In this document: positions 16,966 to 25,123 of the stretch, in pieces
How positions within the stretch are numbered: the first letter of the stretch is position 1
Layout: each line of letters begins with the position of its first letter
Source: Bacteroidales bacterium
GTDB lineage: Bacteria > Bacteroidota > Bacteroidia > Bacteroidales > P3
DNA length: 40,927 bases
Assembly (NCBI GenBank): GCA_016296345.1
Contig: JAEDJL010000018.1
Coordinates: forward strand, 1 to 40,927
Direction of reading: 5' to 3'
Translations under genes and position numbers: made by a program
The notes under the pieces: generated by a model
Told to the model about the DNA's origin: nothing
Seen by the model: only the letters and a program-made list of their open reading frames with translations
The model's database searches: none

Positions 16966-17352
16966 TCACTCTCCCGAACCGAACATCGACTGCCTTATTT
17001 TGGCAAATCTCTCCATTTGTTGTTCGGAATAGAAGAGTTTTTTGTCGATTGATTTGAGAAAGAGCAAATCTTGCACATTTCTTTCTTCGCTGTTGCAAGC
17101 CACAACGCCCGATGACACAAGGTTTTTGTCCTTGTCTGTCATGGCATAGCACAAAACGCCCTCGCTGTTTGCCAAAAGCGTATAACCGTCCATGCTTTCG
17201 CACCACGAAACCACCTCATCGCCCCTTAATATATATGTAAGCATTCTTCCGTCGGGCTGAGTTATCGTTATGGGTGTTTGCTTTGCAGGCACGGCAACAA
17301 GACTTGCGAAAGCCAACAAAGCTATTGTCAAAATCAAAACAGTTTTTCGCAT
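16966..17352 (-). CDS. Small secreted protein resembling the N-terminal region of M6-type metalloproteases
   Basis: A 128-residue exported protein with signal peptide MRKTVLILTIALLAFASLVAVPA. The mature part, PITITQPDGRMLTYILRGDEV then WCESMDGYTLLANSEGVLCYAMTDKDKNLVSSGV, resembles the N-terminal pro-region that precedes the catalytic domain in M6-family (immune-inhibitor-A-like) metalloproteases. There is no HExxH zinc site, and the frame stops after 128 residues. I see no catalytic domain in the other frames downstream, because parE follows after 47 bp. It is either a stand-alone protein or the remnant of a protease gene. The family comparison is from memory and moderately sure. Confidence 0.65.
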   Translation of the reverse strand: MRKTVLILTIALLAFASLVAVPAKQTPITITQPDGRMLTYILRGDEVVSWCESMDGYTLLANSEGVLCYAMTDKDKNLVSSGVVACNSEERNVQDLLFLKSIDKKLFYSEQQMERFAKIRQSMFGSGE

Positions 17353-17384
17353 ATACTTTCAGTGTTTGAATGTGTTTCAAACTG

Positions 17385-17418
17385 CAAATTTACTCAAAAG
17401 TTGCTTGCAATCACCAAA
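17385..17418 (-). promoter_or_regulatory. Promoter of the small secreted protein gene
   Basis: Minus-strand TAAATTTG (17392-17385) matches the -7 box, with a TTTG at 17418-17415 at a 22-bp spacing, slightly longer than the usual 19-20. The ATG at 17352 lies 32 bp downstream. Confidence 0.5.
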
Positions 17419-17470
17419 AAGAATTGCCGATTTGTTTTGCCAAAACCAAGTTTTCGGAACACATTTCCAA

Positions 17471-17597
17471 GATTATCAAAAATTTTTTGGCTTGATAATC
17501 GGATTATCACGCCGTGATAATGGTATTATCTTGGCAAGATAATGGTATTATCTTCCCATGATAATCCGATTATCAACAAGAAAAAATTTTGATAATC
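17471..17597 (+). repeat. GATAAT palindrome array, copy B (four units)
   Basis: Framed by GATTATC (17471-17477) and GATAATC (17591-17597). Four GATAATnnnATTATC units start at 17494, 17516, 17538 and 17560, a 22-bp period with 7-bp linkers (ACGCCGT, TTGGCAA, TTCCCAT). Central triplets run CGG, GGT, GGT, CCG. It lies between divergently read genes, about 120 bp from the EamA promoter element. Copy C at 27413 is the same element in inverted orientation with one unit fewer. Confidence 0.95.
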
Positions 17598-17714
17598 ATT
17601 CTTTTGGGCCTTCAAACTTTGAAATTTTATCGGCAAAAGCCCGCATTGCTGCGATATATGGCTGTTTTTGAACACTCAATCGATTTTTTGGAAAATACAA
17701 TCGTGAATTTTCGC

Positions 17715-17722
17715 TAATTTTG
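17715..17722 (+). promoter_or_regulatory. Promoter -7 element (TAATTTTG) of the EamA transporter gene
   Basis: TAATTTTG matches TAnnTTTG, 22 bp before the ATG at 17745. The nearest upstream TTTG (17687-17690) is 24 bp away, longer than usual. Confidence 0.5.
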
Positions 17723-17744
17723 CGGTCTGAAAAAATTGGTTTTT

Positions 17745-18692
17745 ATGAAACAATCTTATTGGGGACACATTGCAATCATTGCGGTCAATCTTATTTTCGG
17801 TTTCAATACGCCGATTACGAAATCTGTTCTTGCGTCCGAGTTTATGATTTCGCCTCTTGCTCTTACGTTTTTGAGGTTTGCGGGAGCTGCTTCGGTATTT
17901 TGGATTGCATCTGCACTGCTGAAAGTTCCAAAGGCGAGCAAAAAAGATGTGCTTATCATGATTGGGGCATCGTTTCTCGGCATTGCACTCAATCAGATGA
18001 GCTTTGTTGTGGGGCTTTCTTCGACTTCGCCCGTTGATGCTTCGATTGTGGTTACTCTCACGCCTGTTTTGACGATGATTGCGGCAGCTGTGTTTCTCAA
18101 AGAACCGATTACGCTTCTCAAAGTGCTTGGAGTGTTTATCGGTTGTGCGGGAGCTGTGCTTCTTATCCTCACTTCGGCAAACAATTCGTCGGCAGAGCGT
18201 TCGTGGGTCGGCAATTTGTTTTGCCTTACAAGCTGTATAGCCTACGCTCTTTACCTTACACTTTTCAAAAAGCTCATTTCTCGCAATCACCCTCTCACTC
18301 TCATGAAGTGGATGTTCCTTTTCGGCACCGTCATGGTGCTTCCGATTTGTTACAAACCCCTTTCCGAAGTACCTTTTGCAAGTCTGCCTGCCGAAATATG
18401 GCTCAAAATTGCCTACATTGTGCTTGCTGCCACATTCGTAACCTATCTTCTTATTCCGATAGGGCAGGTTCGCCTCCGTCCTACGACGCTTTCGATGTAC
18501 AACTACCTGCAACCGATTGTTACAACGCTTGTTGCAGTCTTTATGGGTATGGATACTTTCGGCTGGCACAAAGCCTTGGCGGCAGGATTGGTCTTTTTGG
18601 GAGTGTATGTTGTAACTCAAAGCAAGTCAAGACAGCAAATCGAGAGAGAAAAACAGCAGAGAGAAAAAGAAAAACAAACACTCGGAGCGTAA
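17745..18692 (+). CDS. EamA/DMT-family transporter
   Basis: A 315-residue inner-membrane protein of the drug/metabolite transporter superfamily. About ten hydrophobic helices are visible in two EamA halves. The first half has the typical FNTPITKSVL and PLALTFLRFAGAA segments; the second ends with QPIVTTLVAVFMGMD and GLVFLGVYVVTQS. The tail is highly charged (Lys/Gln/Glu-rich) and cytoplasmic. Substrate cannot be inferred; relatives export amino acids or metabolites. The start is the ATG at 17745. A TTG three codons earlier is possible but less likely. Confidence 0.92.
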   Translation: MKQSYWGHIAIIAVNLIFGFNTPITKSVLASEFMISPLALTFLRFAGAASVFWIASALLKVPKASKKDVLIMIGASFLGIALNQMSFVVGLSSTSPVDASIVVTLTPVLTMIAAAVFLKEPITLLKVLGVFIGCAGAVLLILTSANNSSAERSWVGNLFCLTSCIAYALYLTLFKKLISRNHPLTLMKWMFLFGTVMVLPICYKPLSEVPFASLPAEIWLKIAYIVLAATFVTYLLIPIGQVRLRPTTLSMYNYLQPIVTTLVAVFMGMDTFGWHKALAAGLVFLGVYVVTQSKSRQQIEREKQQREKEKQTLGA

Positions 18693-18710
18693 ATATTCAA
18701 GACAAAACAA

Positions 18711-18758
18711 AAGCATTGCAGCATTTGCGAAAAGTATTTTGCAAGTGCTGCAATGCTT
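18711..18758. terminator. Bidirectional hairpin between EamA and miaB
   Basis: A 13-bp inverted repeat, AAGCATTGCAGCA (18711-18723) with TGCTGCAATGCTT (18746-18758), is separated by a 22-nt loop. A run of T follows on the plus side, and an A-rich stretch lies on the other side (T-rich on the minus transcript). It sits between two convergent genes and should end both transcripts. Confidence 0.8.
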
Positions 18759-18792
18759 TTTGGTAAAAAAACGTCGGTAAGTGCAGGTTTTG

Positions 18793-20109
18793 TTATATCG
18801 TTTCGCCAAAAAGGGTTGCCGAAGTGCAGTCTGTAACCCTCACCTTCACATAATCGCCCTTTTGGAAGTCCTTTCGGTCAAAGATAATGACTTTGTTTTG
18901 AGAGTTTCTGCCGAAAAGCTGGCTCGATTTCCTCTTTGACTCTCCCTCGACAAGCACCTCGAACACCTTTCCCACATCTTTTTTGTTGCTTTCCAAAGAC
19001 AGCTCTCTTTGAAGGTCGATTATTTGTTCCAAACGTCTTGTTTTCTCTTGATAAGGTATGTCGTCCTCATATTTTTTTGCCGCAAGAGTGTTGGAACGCT
19101 GCGAATAGTTGAACATAAAAGCCGAATCATAAGCCGCATAACGCATCATCGACAAAGTATCTTGGTGGTCTTCCAAAGTCTCTGTGCAAAATCCTGCAAT
19201 AATGTCGGTAGACAGTCCGCAATCGGGAATAGTTTTCCTTATCGCATCAATCTTTTGCATATACTCTTCCCTTGTATATTTGCGGTTCATCAGCTTTAAC
19301 ATACGGCTGCTGCCCGATTGCAACGGCAGATGTATGAATTTGCAAATATTATCGTACTTCGCGATTGTGTCAAGCAGCTTTTGAGACATATCTTTTGGGT
19401 GAGAAGTCGAAAATCTTACCCTCAACAAAGGGTCGATTTGAGCAACCATTTCCATAAGGCAGGCAAAATCCACCTCATCTTCGCAACCCTTGTTCCAAAT
19501 ATAAGAATTGACATTCTGCCCCAAAAGAGTTACTTCTCTGTATCCCCTTTTGAACAAATCCTTTGCCTCATCGACTATGGTTTTCGGGTCTCTGCTTCTT
19601 TCACGACCGCGAGTGTATGGCACAACACAATAAGAACAGAAGTTTTCACAGCCTCTCATGATAGAGATAAAAGCAGTTACACCGTCAGAGTGAAGTTTTA
19701 CGGGATTGATGTCAGAATATGTTTCGTCGGTTGAAAGTTCTACCGAAATGCCGGGCTGATTGTCTGCCTGCAAAAGAAGAGAAGGAATGTCCCTGTAAGA
19801 ATCCGGACCGACAACAAGATTAACTTTGCATTCTTGAACAAGTTGTGTTTGAAGCCTTTCTGCCATACAGCCGAGTACACCGACCTTTAACCACGATTTT
19901 TTCTTCCTCAGAGAATCAAATTCGATAAGACGTTTTTTTACTCTCTGCTCTGCGTTCTCCCTTATCGAGCAAGTGTTCACGAAAATGACATCTGCTTCAT
20001 ACACATCGTCGGTTAGCTCATATCCTGCTTGCTTTACAATCGCTCCAACGACCTCACTGTCGGCTGCATTCATTTGACAGCCGTAGGTTTCAATATATAC
20101 TTTCTTCAT
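18793..20109 (-). CDS. miaB: tRNA-2-methylthio-N6-dimethylallyladenosine synthase
   Basis: Radical-SAM methylthiotransferase that converts i6A37 to ms2i6A37 in tRNAs reading UNN codons. The 438 residues carry the N-terminal auxiliary-cluster cysteines Cys11, Cys47 and Cys81, the radical-SAM triad Cys154/Cys158/Cys161 (RGCENFCSYCV) followed by PYTRGRERSR, and a C-terminal TRAM domain. The GRERSR stretch separates MiaB from RimO and MtaB. It is the last gene of the gltX operon, 9 bp after the sirtuin. Confidence 0.96.
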   Translation of the reverse strand: MKKVYIETYGCQMNAADSEVVGAIVKQAGYELTDDVYEADVIFVNTCSIRENAEQRVKKRLIEFDSLRKKKSWLKVGVLGCMAERLQTQLVQECKVNLVVGPDSYRDIPSLLLQADNQPGISVELSTDETYSDINPVKLHSDGVTAFISIMRGCENFCSYCVVPYTRGRERSRDPKTIVDEAKDLFKRGYREVTLLGQNVNSYIWNKGCEDEVDFACLMEMVAQIDPLLRVRFSTSHPKDMSQKLLDTIAKYDNICKFIHLPLQSGSSRMLKLMNRKYTREEYMQKIDAIRKTIPDCGLSTDIIAGFCTETLEDHQDTLSMMRYAAYDSAFMFNYSQRSNTLAAKKYEDDIPYQEKTRRLEQIIDLQRELSLESNKKDVGKVFEVLVEGESKRKSSQLFGRNSQNKVIIFDRKDFQKGDYVKVRVTDCTSATLFGETI

Positions 20110-20118
20110 CTTTTGCTA

Positions 20119-20808
20119 TCAGGCGTATTTCTCGATTATCAAATCAACCACTTCTTTCACTCCTTCGGTTGCTTTCTTCTTTATAAAATGTATTCCTTTG
20201 AGATTGGCATTTGGTTCTTTCGGATCGACAAGATATTTGTCGCAATCGCTCTTTGCATATCCCAACAAACCTGCCGCAGGATACACATTCAGACTTGTAC
20301 CTACAACAATCATTATATCGGCTCTTTGACACAGCTCGGCAGCAGGAACAATATTCGGAACAGCTTCGCCAAACCACACTATGAAAGGTCGCAAAGGCTT
20401 TCCCAAACTGTCAGTCATGTCTTTTGTTTGCTCCCAACCCGAAAGCGTTACGACCTCTTCGGGATTAGTTTGGCTGACAAGCTTTGTTGCTTCGCCATGA
20501 AGGTGCAACACATTGCTGCTTCCTGCTCTCTCATGCAGGTTGTCTATGTTCTGAGTTACCACATCGACCCTGAAATTCTCTTCAAGCCTCACAAGTTGTT
20601 TGTGAGCTTCGTTTGGCAAAGTCTCCAAAATCTCTTTCCTTCTCTGATTGTAGAACTCTCTTACCAAGTCCGGATTTTTCAACCACGCATCAAAAGTTGC
20701 CACATCTTCAACTCGGTAATTCTCCCACAGCCCGTCGGAGTCTCTGAAGGTCTTTATTCCGCTCTCGGCACTTATTCCCGCACCCGTAAGAACAACTATT
20801 CTCTTCAT
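20119..20808 (-). CDS. Sirtuin-type NAD-dependent protein deacylase without zinc cysteines
   Basis: Class III sirtuin, 229 residues, removing acyl groups from lysines with NAD+. NAD-site motifs are GAGISAESGI (10-18 region) and TQNIDNLHERAG (85-96); the catalytic His is in LHLHGE (about 104). Tyr53 and Arg56 form the YxxR pair that in CobB and SIRT5 favours succinyl/malonyl substrates. The Cys4 zinc-binding module between HGE and the WFGEAVP segment has no cysteine at all. Some Bacteroidota sirtuins share this loss, as far as I recall. It sits in the operon gltX, DUF2520, sirtuin, miaB, with 9-bp gaps on both sides. Confidence 0.92.
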   Translation of the reverse strand: MKRIVVLTGAGISAESGIKTFRDSDGLWENYRVEDVATFDAWLKNPDLVREFYNQRRKEILETLPNEAHKQLVRLEENFRVDVVTQNIDNLHERAGSSNVLHLHGEATKLVSQTNPEEVVTLSGWEQTKDMTDSLGKPLRPFIVWFGEAVPNIVPAAELCQRADIMIVVGTSLNVYPAAGLLGYAKSDCDKYLVDPKEPNANLKGIHFIKKKATEGVKEVVDLIIEKYA

Positions 20809-20817
20809 ATCTGCTGC

Positions 20818-21549
20818 TTATATGTCTTTGTTGTGCTTCTTTATTATCTTTTTGCTCAAAATTTCGTAAATCTCTCTTTCGTCTTGCGAGAGCCTTTCTT
20901 TGTGCTGACGCATTATTTCATGCTCTTGGCGAAATGCAGGTCCTGTTTGCACACCGAAAGGGTCAAATTGCTTTGCTCTTTCCAAGGTTGCGTCCATCAA
21001 AGGGAACAAAATCGAAAAGGGTATGTCGTCTTTTTGCAATATCTCCCTTGCTATGCCGAACAAATGGTTGGGAAAATTGTTGCAAAAGACGGCTGCAAGG
21101 TGCAAAGTCTTGCGTTGCTCGTCCGAAAGTTCGTAATGTACGCTCGAAAGCTGCAAGGCAAGCTCCCCGAGTTGCTTTCTCACGCTCTCGGTGTTGCCAT
21201 AAGTGCAAAGAGGCAGAGAATTGTAGTCGGTTTGTTTGCCTTTTTTCAGAGTTTGAAGAGGATACAGACTTCCATAAGCTCCGCTTTCGGCACTTTGAAG
21301 GCAATCTGTCGAAACAAACCCCGAAGTGTGAACGAGCAAACCTTTCATTCCTTTGAGTTTTTGAGCCACTTCGGCTATTGCTTCGTCTTTTACGGCAATG
21401 ATTACCAAGTCTGCCTCAAAGCAAACGGGCGAAAGAGCCTCGCGAGACGAGACCACACAACACGAAAAGCCCTTTTGAGTAAAGAGTTTTTCGTAATGCC
21501 ATGCCACGTTTCCCCTTCCTACAATGCAAACTCTCTCGATTGCTTTCAT
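20818..21549 (-). CDS. Rossmann-fold DUF2520 protein (NADP-dependent oxidoreductase-like)
   Basis: A 243-residue cytoplasmic protein. The N-terminal nucleotide-binding fold has VCIVGRGNVAWHYEKLF and DLVIIAVKDEAI, then LLVHTSGFVS. The C-terminal helical DUF2520 half shows HLAAVFCNNFPNHLF and LMDATLERA...GVQTGPAFR. The architecture resembles pyrroline-5-carboxylate reductase and 6-phosphogluconate-dehydrogenase-like proteins. The reaction is unknown. The ATG at 21549 is preferred over a TTG one codon upstream. It follows gltX by 6 bp. Confidence 0.88.
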   Translation of the reverse strand: MKAIERVCIVGRGNVAWHYEKLFTQKGFSCCVVSSREALSPVCFEADLVIIAVKDEAIAEVAQKLKGMKGLLVHTSGFVSTDCLQSAESGAYGSLYPLQTLKKGKQTDYNSLPLCTYGNTESVRKQLGELALQLSSVHYELSDEQRKTLHLAAVFCNNFPNHLFGIAREILQKDDIPFSILFPLMDATLERAKQFDPFGVQTGPAFRQEHEIMRQHKERLSQDEREIYEILSKKIIKKHNKDI

Positions 21550-21555
21550 CAAATT

Positions 21556-23088
21556 TTACAAATTGATTTTCTCTATCGCAACTTTTATTCTTCTCAAAGC
21601 CTCTTGTTTTCCCAAAACGGCAAATACATCGACCATTCCGCAGCCTCGGGTGTCTCCCACAATGGAAAGACGAATTGAATTCATAATCTGACCCATGTTG
21701 AGTTCGTTCTCTTTAATGTAATTCATGAGAAACTCTTCTGCTTGCTCTGCCCACTCTTTGCTGTCTTCAATTTCTTCAAGACAGGCGACTATTGCGGTCA
21801 GTCTCTCGCCCGTTCCTTCTTTCCAACGCTTCTTTAGGGCTTTCTCTGCATAGTCTTTTGGTGCAACAAAGAAGTAATCGCCGTTATCCCACAGCTCTTT
21901 TGCAAACGAACATCTCTCTTTTATCAATCCTACAACCCTTTCCACATAGTCGATGTTGCTTTCTATGCCTCTTTGTTTCAAGTCGCACAAAAATTCTTCT
22001 GCCAAAGTGTGATTATCTGCCGCTTGAAGATATTGGTGATTGAACCATTTGGCTTTTTCGAGGTCAAATCTTGCACCGTGTTTGCTTATTCTCTCGATTG
22101 AGAACTTGCTTACCAGCTCTTCCAAGGTGAATATTTCTTGTTCTGTTCCCGAGTTCCAACCCAAAAGAGCCAACATATTTACCACAGCCTGCGGTAGATA
22201 GCCGCTTTCTCTGTATCCCGACGAAATTTCTCCCGTTTTGGGGTCTTTCCATTGAAGAGGAAAAACAGGAAATCCAAGTCTGTCGCCATCTCTTTTTGAA
22301 AGTTTTCCGCTGCCTTCGGGTTTCAACAAAAGAGGAAGGTGTGCAAACTCCGGCATTGTTGCTTCCCAGCCGAAAGCTCGGTAAAGCATGACGTGCAAAG
22401 GACAAGAAGGCAGCCACTCTTCGCCTCTTATCACATGAGATATTTGCATCAAGTGGTCATCAACTATGTTTGCAAGGTGATAGGTAGGCATTCCGTCCGA
22501 CTTGTACAGCACCTTGTCGTCCAAAAGAGAAGAGTTCATCTTGACGTGTCCTCTTATCAGGTCGTCAAACTCAATCAATTCATCTTTGGGAAAGCGAAAT
22601 CGTATCACATAAGGCTCTCCTGACGAGAGCAAACGCTCGGTTTCTTGCTTGGAGAGCGAAAGAGAGTTTCTCAAACCCTCTCTTGTTGTGCAATCATACT
22701 GAAAAGTCTTCTTTTCTGCTTCGGCTTGCTTTCGTTTTGCTTCGAGTTCTTCGGGAGTATCGAAAGCATAATATGCCCAACCCTTGTCCACAAGTTCCAA
22801 AGCATACTGTTTGTAGATTGGTTTACGCTCCGACTGTTTGTAAGGACCGAAATCGCCACCAATTCCCTGACCTTCGTCAAACGACAAGCCGAGCCACTTG
22901 AAAGACTCGATGATATAATCTTCCGCACCTTCGACAAAGCGAGTTCGGTCGGTATCTTCAATTCTCAAAATAAAATCTCCGCCGTGTTTTTTGGCAAAAA
23001 GATAGTTGTACAAAGCCGTCCTGACGCCCCCGATGTGCAAAGGACCTGTCGGACTTGGAGCAAATCTCACTCTTACTCTTCTTTCCAT
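21556..23088 (-). CDS. gltX: Glutamate-tRNA ligase
   Basis: Class I aminoacyl-tRNA synthetase that charges tRNA-Glu (a tRNA-Glu gene is at 28734-28808). The 510 residues have the HIGH motif as PLHIGG (17-21 region), RIEDTDRTR, GEEWLPS and the KMSKS motif as GKLSKRDG (around 265). The C-terminal anticodon-binding helical region is complete. I chose ATG 23088 (MERRVRVRFAPSPTG). A longer frame to 23169 would include the promoter at 23122-23153 within the protein. It is the first gene of a four-gene operon. Confidence 0.96.
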   Translation of the reverse strand: MERRVRVRFAPSPTGPLHIGGVRTALYNYLFAKKHGGDFILRIEDTDRTRFVEGAEDYIIESFKWLGLSFDEGQGIGGDFGPYKQSERKPIYKQYALELVDKGWAYYAFDTPEELEAKRKQAEAEKKTFQYDCTTREGLRNSLSLSKQETERLLSSGEPYVIRFRFPKDELIEFDDLIRGHVKMNSSLLDDKVLYKSDGMPTYHLANIVDDHLMQISHVIRGEEWLPSCPLHVMLYRAFGWEATMPEFAHLPLLLKPEGSGKLSKRDGDRLGFPVFPLQWKDPKTGEISSGYRESGYLPQAVVNMLALLGWNSGTEQEIFTLEELVSKFSIERISKHGARFDLEKAKWFNHQYLQAADNHTLAEEFLCDLKQRGIESNIDYVERVVGLIKERCSFAKELWDNGDYFFVAPKDYAEKALKKRWKEGTGERLTAIVACLEEIEDSKEWAEQAEEFLMNYIKENELNMGQIMNSIRLSIVGDTRGCGMVDVFAVLGKQEALRRIKVAIEKINL

Positions 23089-23121
23089 TGTTGCTATATT
23101 ATATATTGTATAATCCGATTG

Positions 23122-23153
23122 CAAAGGTACAACTTTTCTTCCGCCCACGCAAA
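23122..23153 (-). promoter_or_regulatory. Promoter of the gltX operon
   Basis: On the minus strand TTTG (23153-23150), a 20-bp spacer and TACCTTTG (23129-23122) fit the Bacteroidota consensus. The gltX ATG is 33 bp downstream. This placement decides the start at 23088. Confidence 0.75.
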
Positions 23154-23340
23154 AGATTTCTTCCTGCATACGACAGAGCTTTCGTTGGTTTGAGGATATG
23201 AAATCGGCGTTTGGGAAGGTTGATTTTGGAAAAGGAGTTGTAAAATTAAAATGTTGATGTGATAAAGTGTCAATTTAAGAGAATGTTAAGCTGAAAAAAT
23301 CATCGAATTTTTGATGTATTTCGAGCAAAATCGGAGAGTT

Positions 23341-23650
23341 TTTGAAGCACTTTTTGATATGCTCAAAAAAAATCGCCGTTTTCTCACCAAAAAAACGCCA
23401 ATTTTTTCAAAAAAAACGAAGATTTTTCAGAAAAAAACGGCGTTTTTTTGTGTAAAAATGAGCGATTTGAAAATCAAGTAGTTACAAAGGCGATTTTTTT
23501 GCTTGAAAATGCTCCAAAAAAGTCGGCGTTTCGAGAGAACAAATCGGCGTTTTGTCATGCCGAAAGGGCGAGTTATTTTTGCAAAAAGGCGTTTTGTTTT
23601 AGCAAAAGGGCTTTCTATTTTGGCAATTCTTGAAGAGCAGTTACGGAAAG
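23341..23650 (-). repeat. 21-bp-period AACGCC repeat element, copy 1 (inverted orientation)
   Basis: Lies in the 819-bp gap between gltX and the serpin-like gene. A conserved core (about 23362-23515) is the reverse complement of the cores at 31518-31673 and 40772-40927. Next to it is a tandem array with GGCG-type cores at 23525, 23546, 23567, 23588 and 23609, exactly 21 bp apart. Similarity to copy 2 runs past the core, including a TATCAAAAAGT stretch on the minus strand near 23350. Short frames through the array are artefacts of the 21-bp period. The rest of the gap (23154-23340, 23651-23907) is A/T-rich and shows a single solo GGCG unit near 23206 and nothing else I recognise. Confidence 0.9.
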
Positions 23651-23907
23651 GTCGAAAAAATCGCCTTATTTCGGGCTTAAAATCTGCCAAATGTTAATTC
23701 TTCCACTATCAAAACCCTGATATGTTTTAATTTCTGCAAGGAAAAATGTTTATTATCCTCATTCTGCAAGAGCAAAAGCAGGCACAAGGACCGAAGAAAG
23801 CTCTTTTTGTTCATTCGGATTTGAATATGAGCGTCTTCAATACTTTTTGCGGTAAATTTTCGTTTGACATTATGGTGGTCGTTTGCACAAACTATGTTGT
23901 CAAAAAG

Positions 23908-24939
23908 ATGAAAACAAGGTGTAGTTCGGTGAAAATATGGATTGTTGCAGCAATTGTGTTGTTTGTTTGCTGTTCCAAGTCTCAAAAACAGGAGCATTAC
24001 GGAGTGTCAATCTCGGCTCCGAGTGTTGCGGAGGCTTCTTGCGAGAGTTTTTCTGCACAAGAGCTTGCCTTGCTCGGGCTTTCAAACGGCTGGACTTTCG
24101 ATTTGCTCGGAAAAGCGAGCCAAAACGACAGCTCTTCTTGCAATTTTGCCTTTTTGCCTCTGCTTTTGATTGACGAATTGCACGCTTGCGAGAGCGAAAG
24201 AGCTTATGTTGAGGCTTTGTTTGCCTTTTGCGATTTGGAAGATACTTGTTTTGAGGCTGTGAGGGCAAGTTTCGATGCGATAAAACAGCGTTTGTGCGAA
24301 ACAGATTCTTCTCTTGCGGTGAATTCTCGGCATGAAGGTTTGAAAAAAGGCGGTTTTGTCATCTGCCAATCGGCTCGCACGGGCTTAATGAGGGAAGATG
24401 CACTGAAAACTGTCCGACATAGTTTTTCGACTTGCAGAGGCAACAAACGATTTTGCGACTTTTTCAACCTGAGCGGCAGTTTCAGAGCCTTCGAATCGGA
24501 AGACGAGCTTGCGATTGACATACCCGTGGGAAACGGAAGCTGTTCTCTTTTGCTGATTAAGCCATCGGACGAGCATGCAAGAGAATATGTGGCAACATTT
24601 TCTGAAAAGCGATATGCAGAAGTAATAAAAGGATTGGAAGAAAGAAAACTCAGCGTGAGCTTTCCCGACTTTGAGGGATTTGTTTCGCAAAAACCTCTTT
24701 ATTTTCCTCAAATACAGACCGCAGACAGCCTTGCTCTTTCTCCCTACGCAACAATAAGCTGCCAATTTTCACTCTTTAAGCCCACCGAAGCCGTATTGCA
24801 ATCGTTGGGAAAGTCGTTACAAGACAAAATTTTGAACTCCGAAAGTGGAGAAACAGCAACTTTTGACACCCCTTTCCTGTTCTTTGTGAGAGAAATCTCC
24901 TCGGGAGCAATCCTTTTGGCAGGAATGTATTTTGAATAG
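23908..24939 (+). CDS. Divergent serpin-like lipoprotein
   Basis: A 343-residue protein with an N-terminal membrane-export segment ending LFVCCSKSQ, probably a lipoprotein (Cys21 or Cys22). Several stretches follow the serpin pattern in order: WTFDLLGKASQNDSSSCNFAFLPLLL (62-87, N-terminal helix A and sheet 6B), SFRAFESEDELAIDIPVGN (191-209), SCSLLLIKPSDE (211-222), LSVSFPDFEGF (248-258), and the C-terminal TPFLFFVREISSGAILLAG (321-339), which mirrors the serpin signature. The region for strand 5A and the reactive-centre loop (about 285-318) is short and lacks the small-residue hinge of inhibitory serpins. Inhibition of a protease is therefore uncertain. The ATG at 23908 is chosen for the signal; the frame itself extends upstream to 23746. 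Confidence 0.65.
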   Translation: MKTRCSSVKIWIVAAIVLFVCCSKSQKQEHYGVSISAPSVAEASCESFSAQELALLGLSNGWTFDLLGKASQNDSSSCNFAFLPLLLIDELHACESERAYVEALFAFCDLEDTCFEAVRASFDAIKQRLCETDSSLAVNSRHEGLKKGGFVICQSARTGLMREDALKTVRHSFSTCRGNKRFCDFFNLSGSFRAFESEDELAIDIPVGNGSCSLLLIKPSDEHAREYVATFSEKRYAEVIKGLEERKLSVSFPDFEGFVSQKPLYFPQIQTADSLALSPYATISCQFSLFKPTEAVLQSLGKSLQDKILNSESGETATFDTPFLFFVREISSGAILLAGMYFE

Positions 24940-25044
24940 TGCGTTTGGCTGATTTTCAATCGAATATATCATACACCAAAGTCCCTTGAACGCAGGCAGT
25001 TTTGGCGTTTGGCAAAATTTTTTCGGAAAATTCTCCTCAAAAAC

Positions 25045-25075
25045 TTTGCTTGCATAAAAAAAATATTTACCTTTG
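25045..25075 (+). promoter_or_regulatory. Promoter of the EF-G2 gene
   Basis: TTTG (25045-25048), exactly 19 bp, TACCTTTG (25068-25075): a perfect Bacteroidota promoter. The start codon is 48 bp downstream. The leader begins with a two-codon ATG-AAG-TAA at 25081, possibly by chance. Confidence 0.85.
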
Positions 25076-25123
25076 TCCCTATGAAGTAAACACTTTTACT
25101 AACTTTCAAAACCAAACGTGAGT

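Noticed and set aside
16919..17206. N-terminal extension of ParE by 96 residues
   Set aside because: It overlaps the secreted-protein gene in another frame and includes the parE promoter element. The family N-terminus begins at 16918.
17676..18620. Open frame of 314 codons on the minus strand, rich in Lys, Arg and His
   Set aside because: Antisense to the EamA transporter gene; the composition is what the complement of a hydrophobic membrane gene produces.
20029..21678. Open frame of 549 codons on the plus strand
   Set aside because: It runs antisense to miaB, the sirtuin gene, the DUF2520 gene and the end of gltX, all of which have clear family motifs. Its product shows no recognisable domain.
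23427..23690. Basic 87-residue protein in repeat copy 1, with a similar product in copy 3 (40636-40905)
   Set aside because: The frame stays open because the array period is 21 bp. The two products agree only where the DNA core is conserved, and no start signal or promoter is visible. A coding role cannot be excluded but is not supported.
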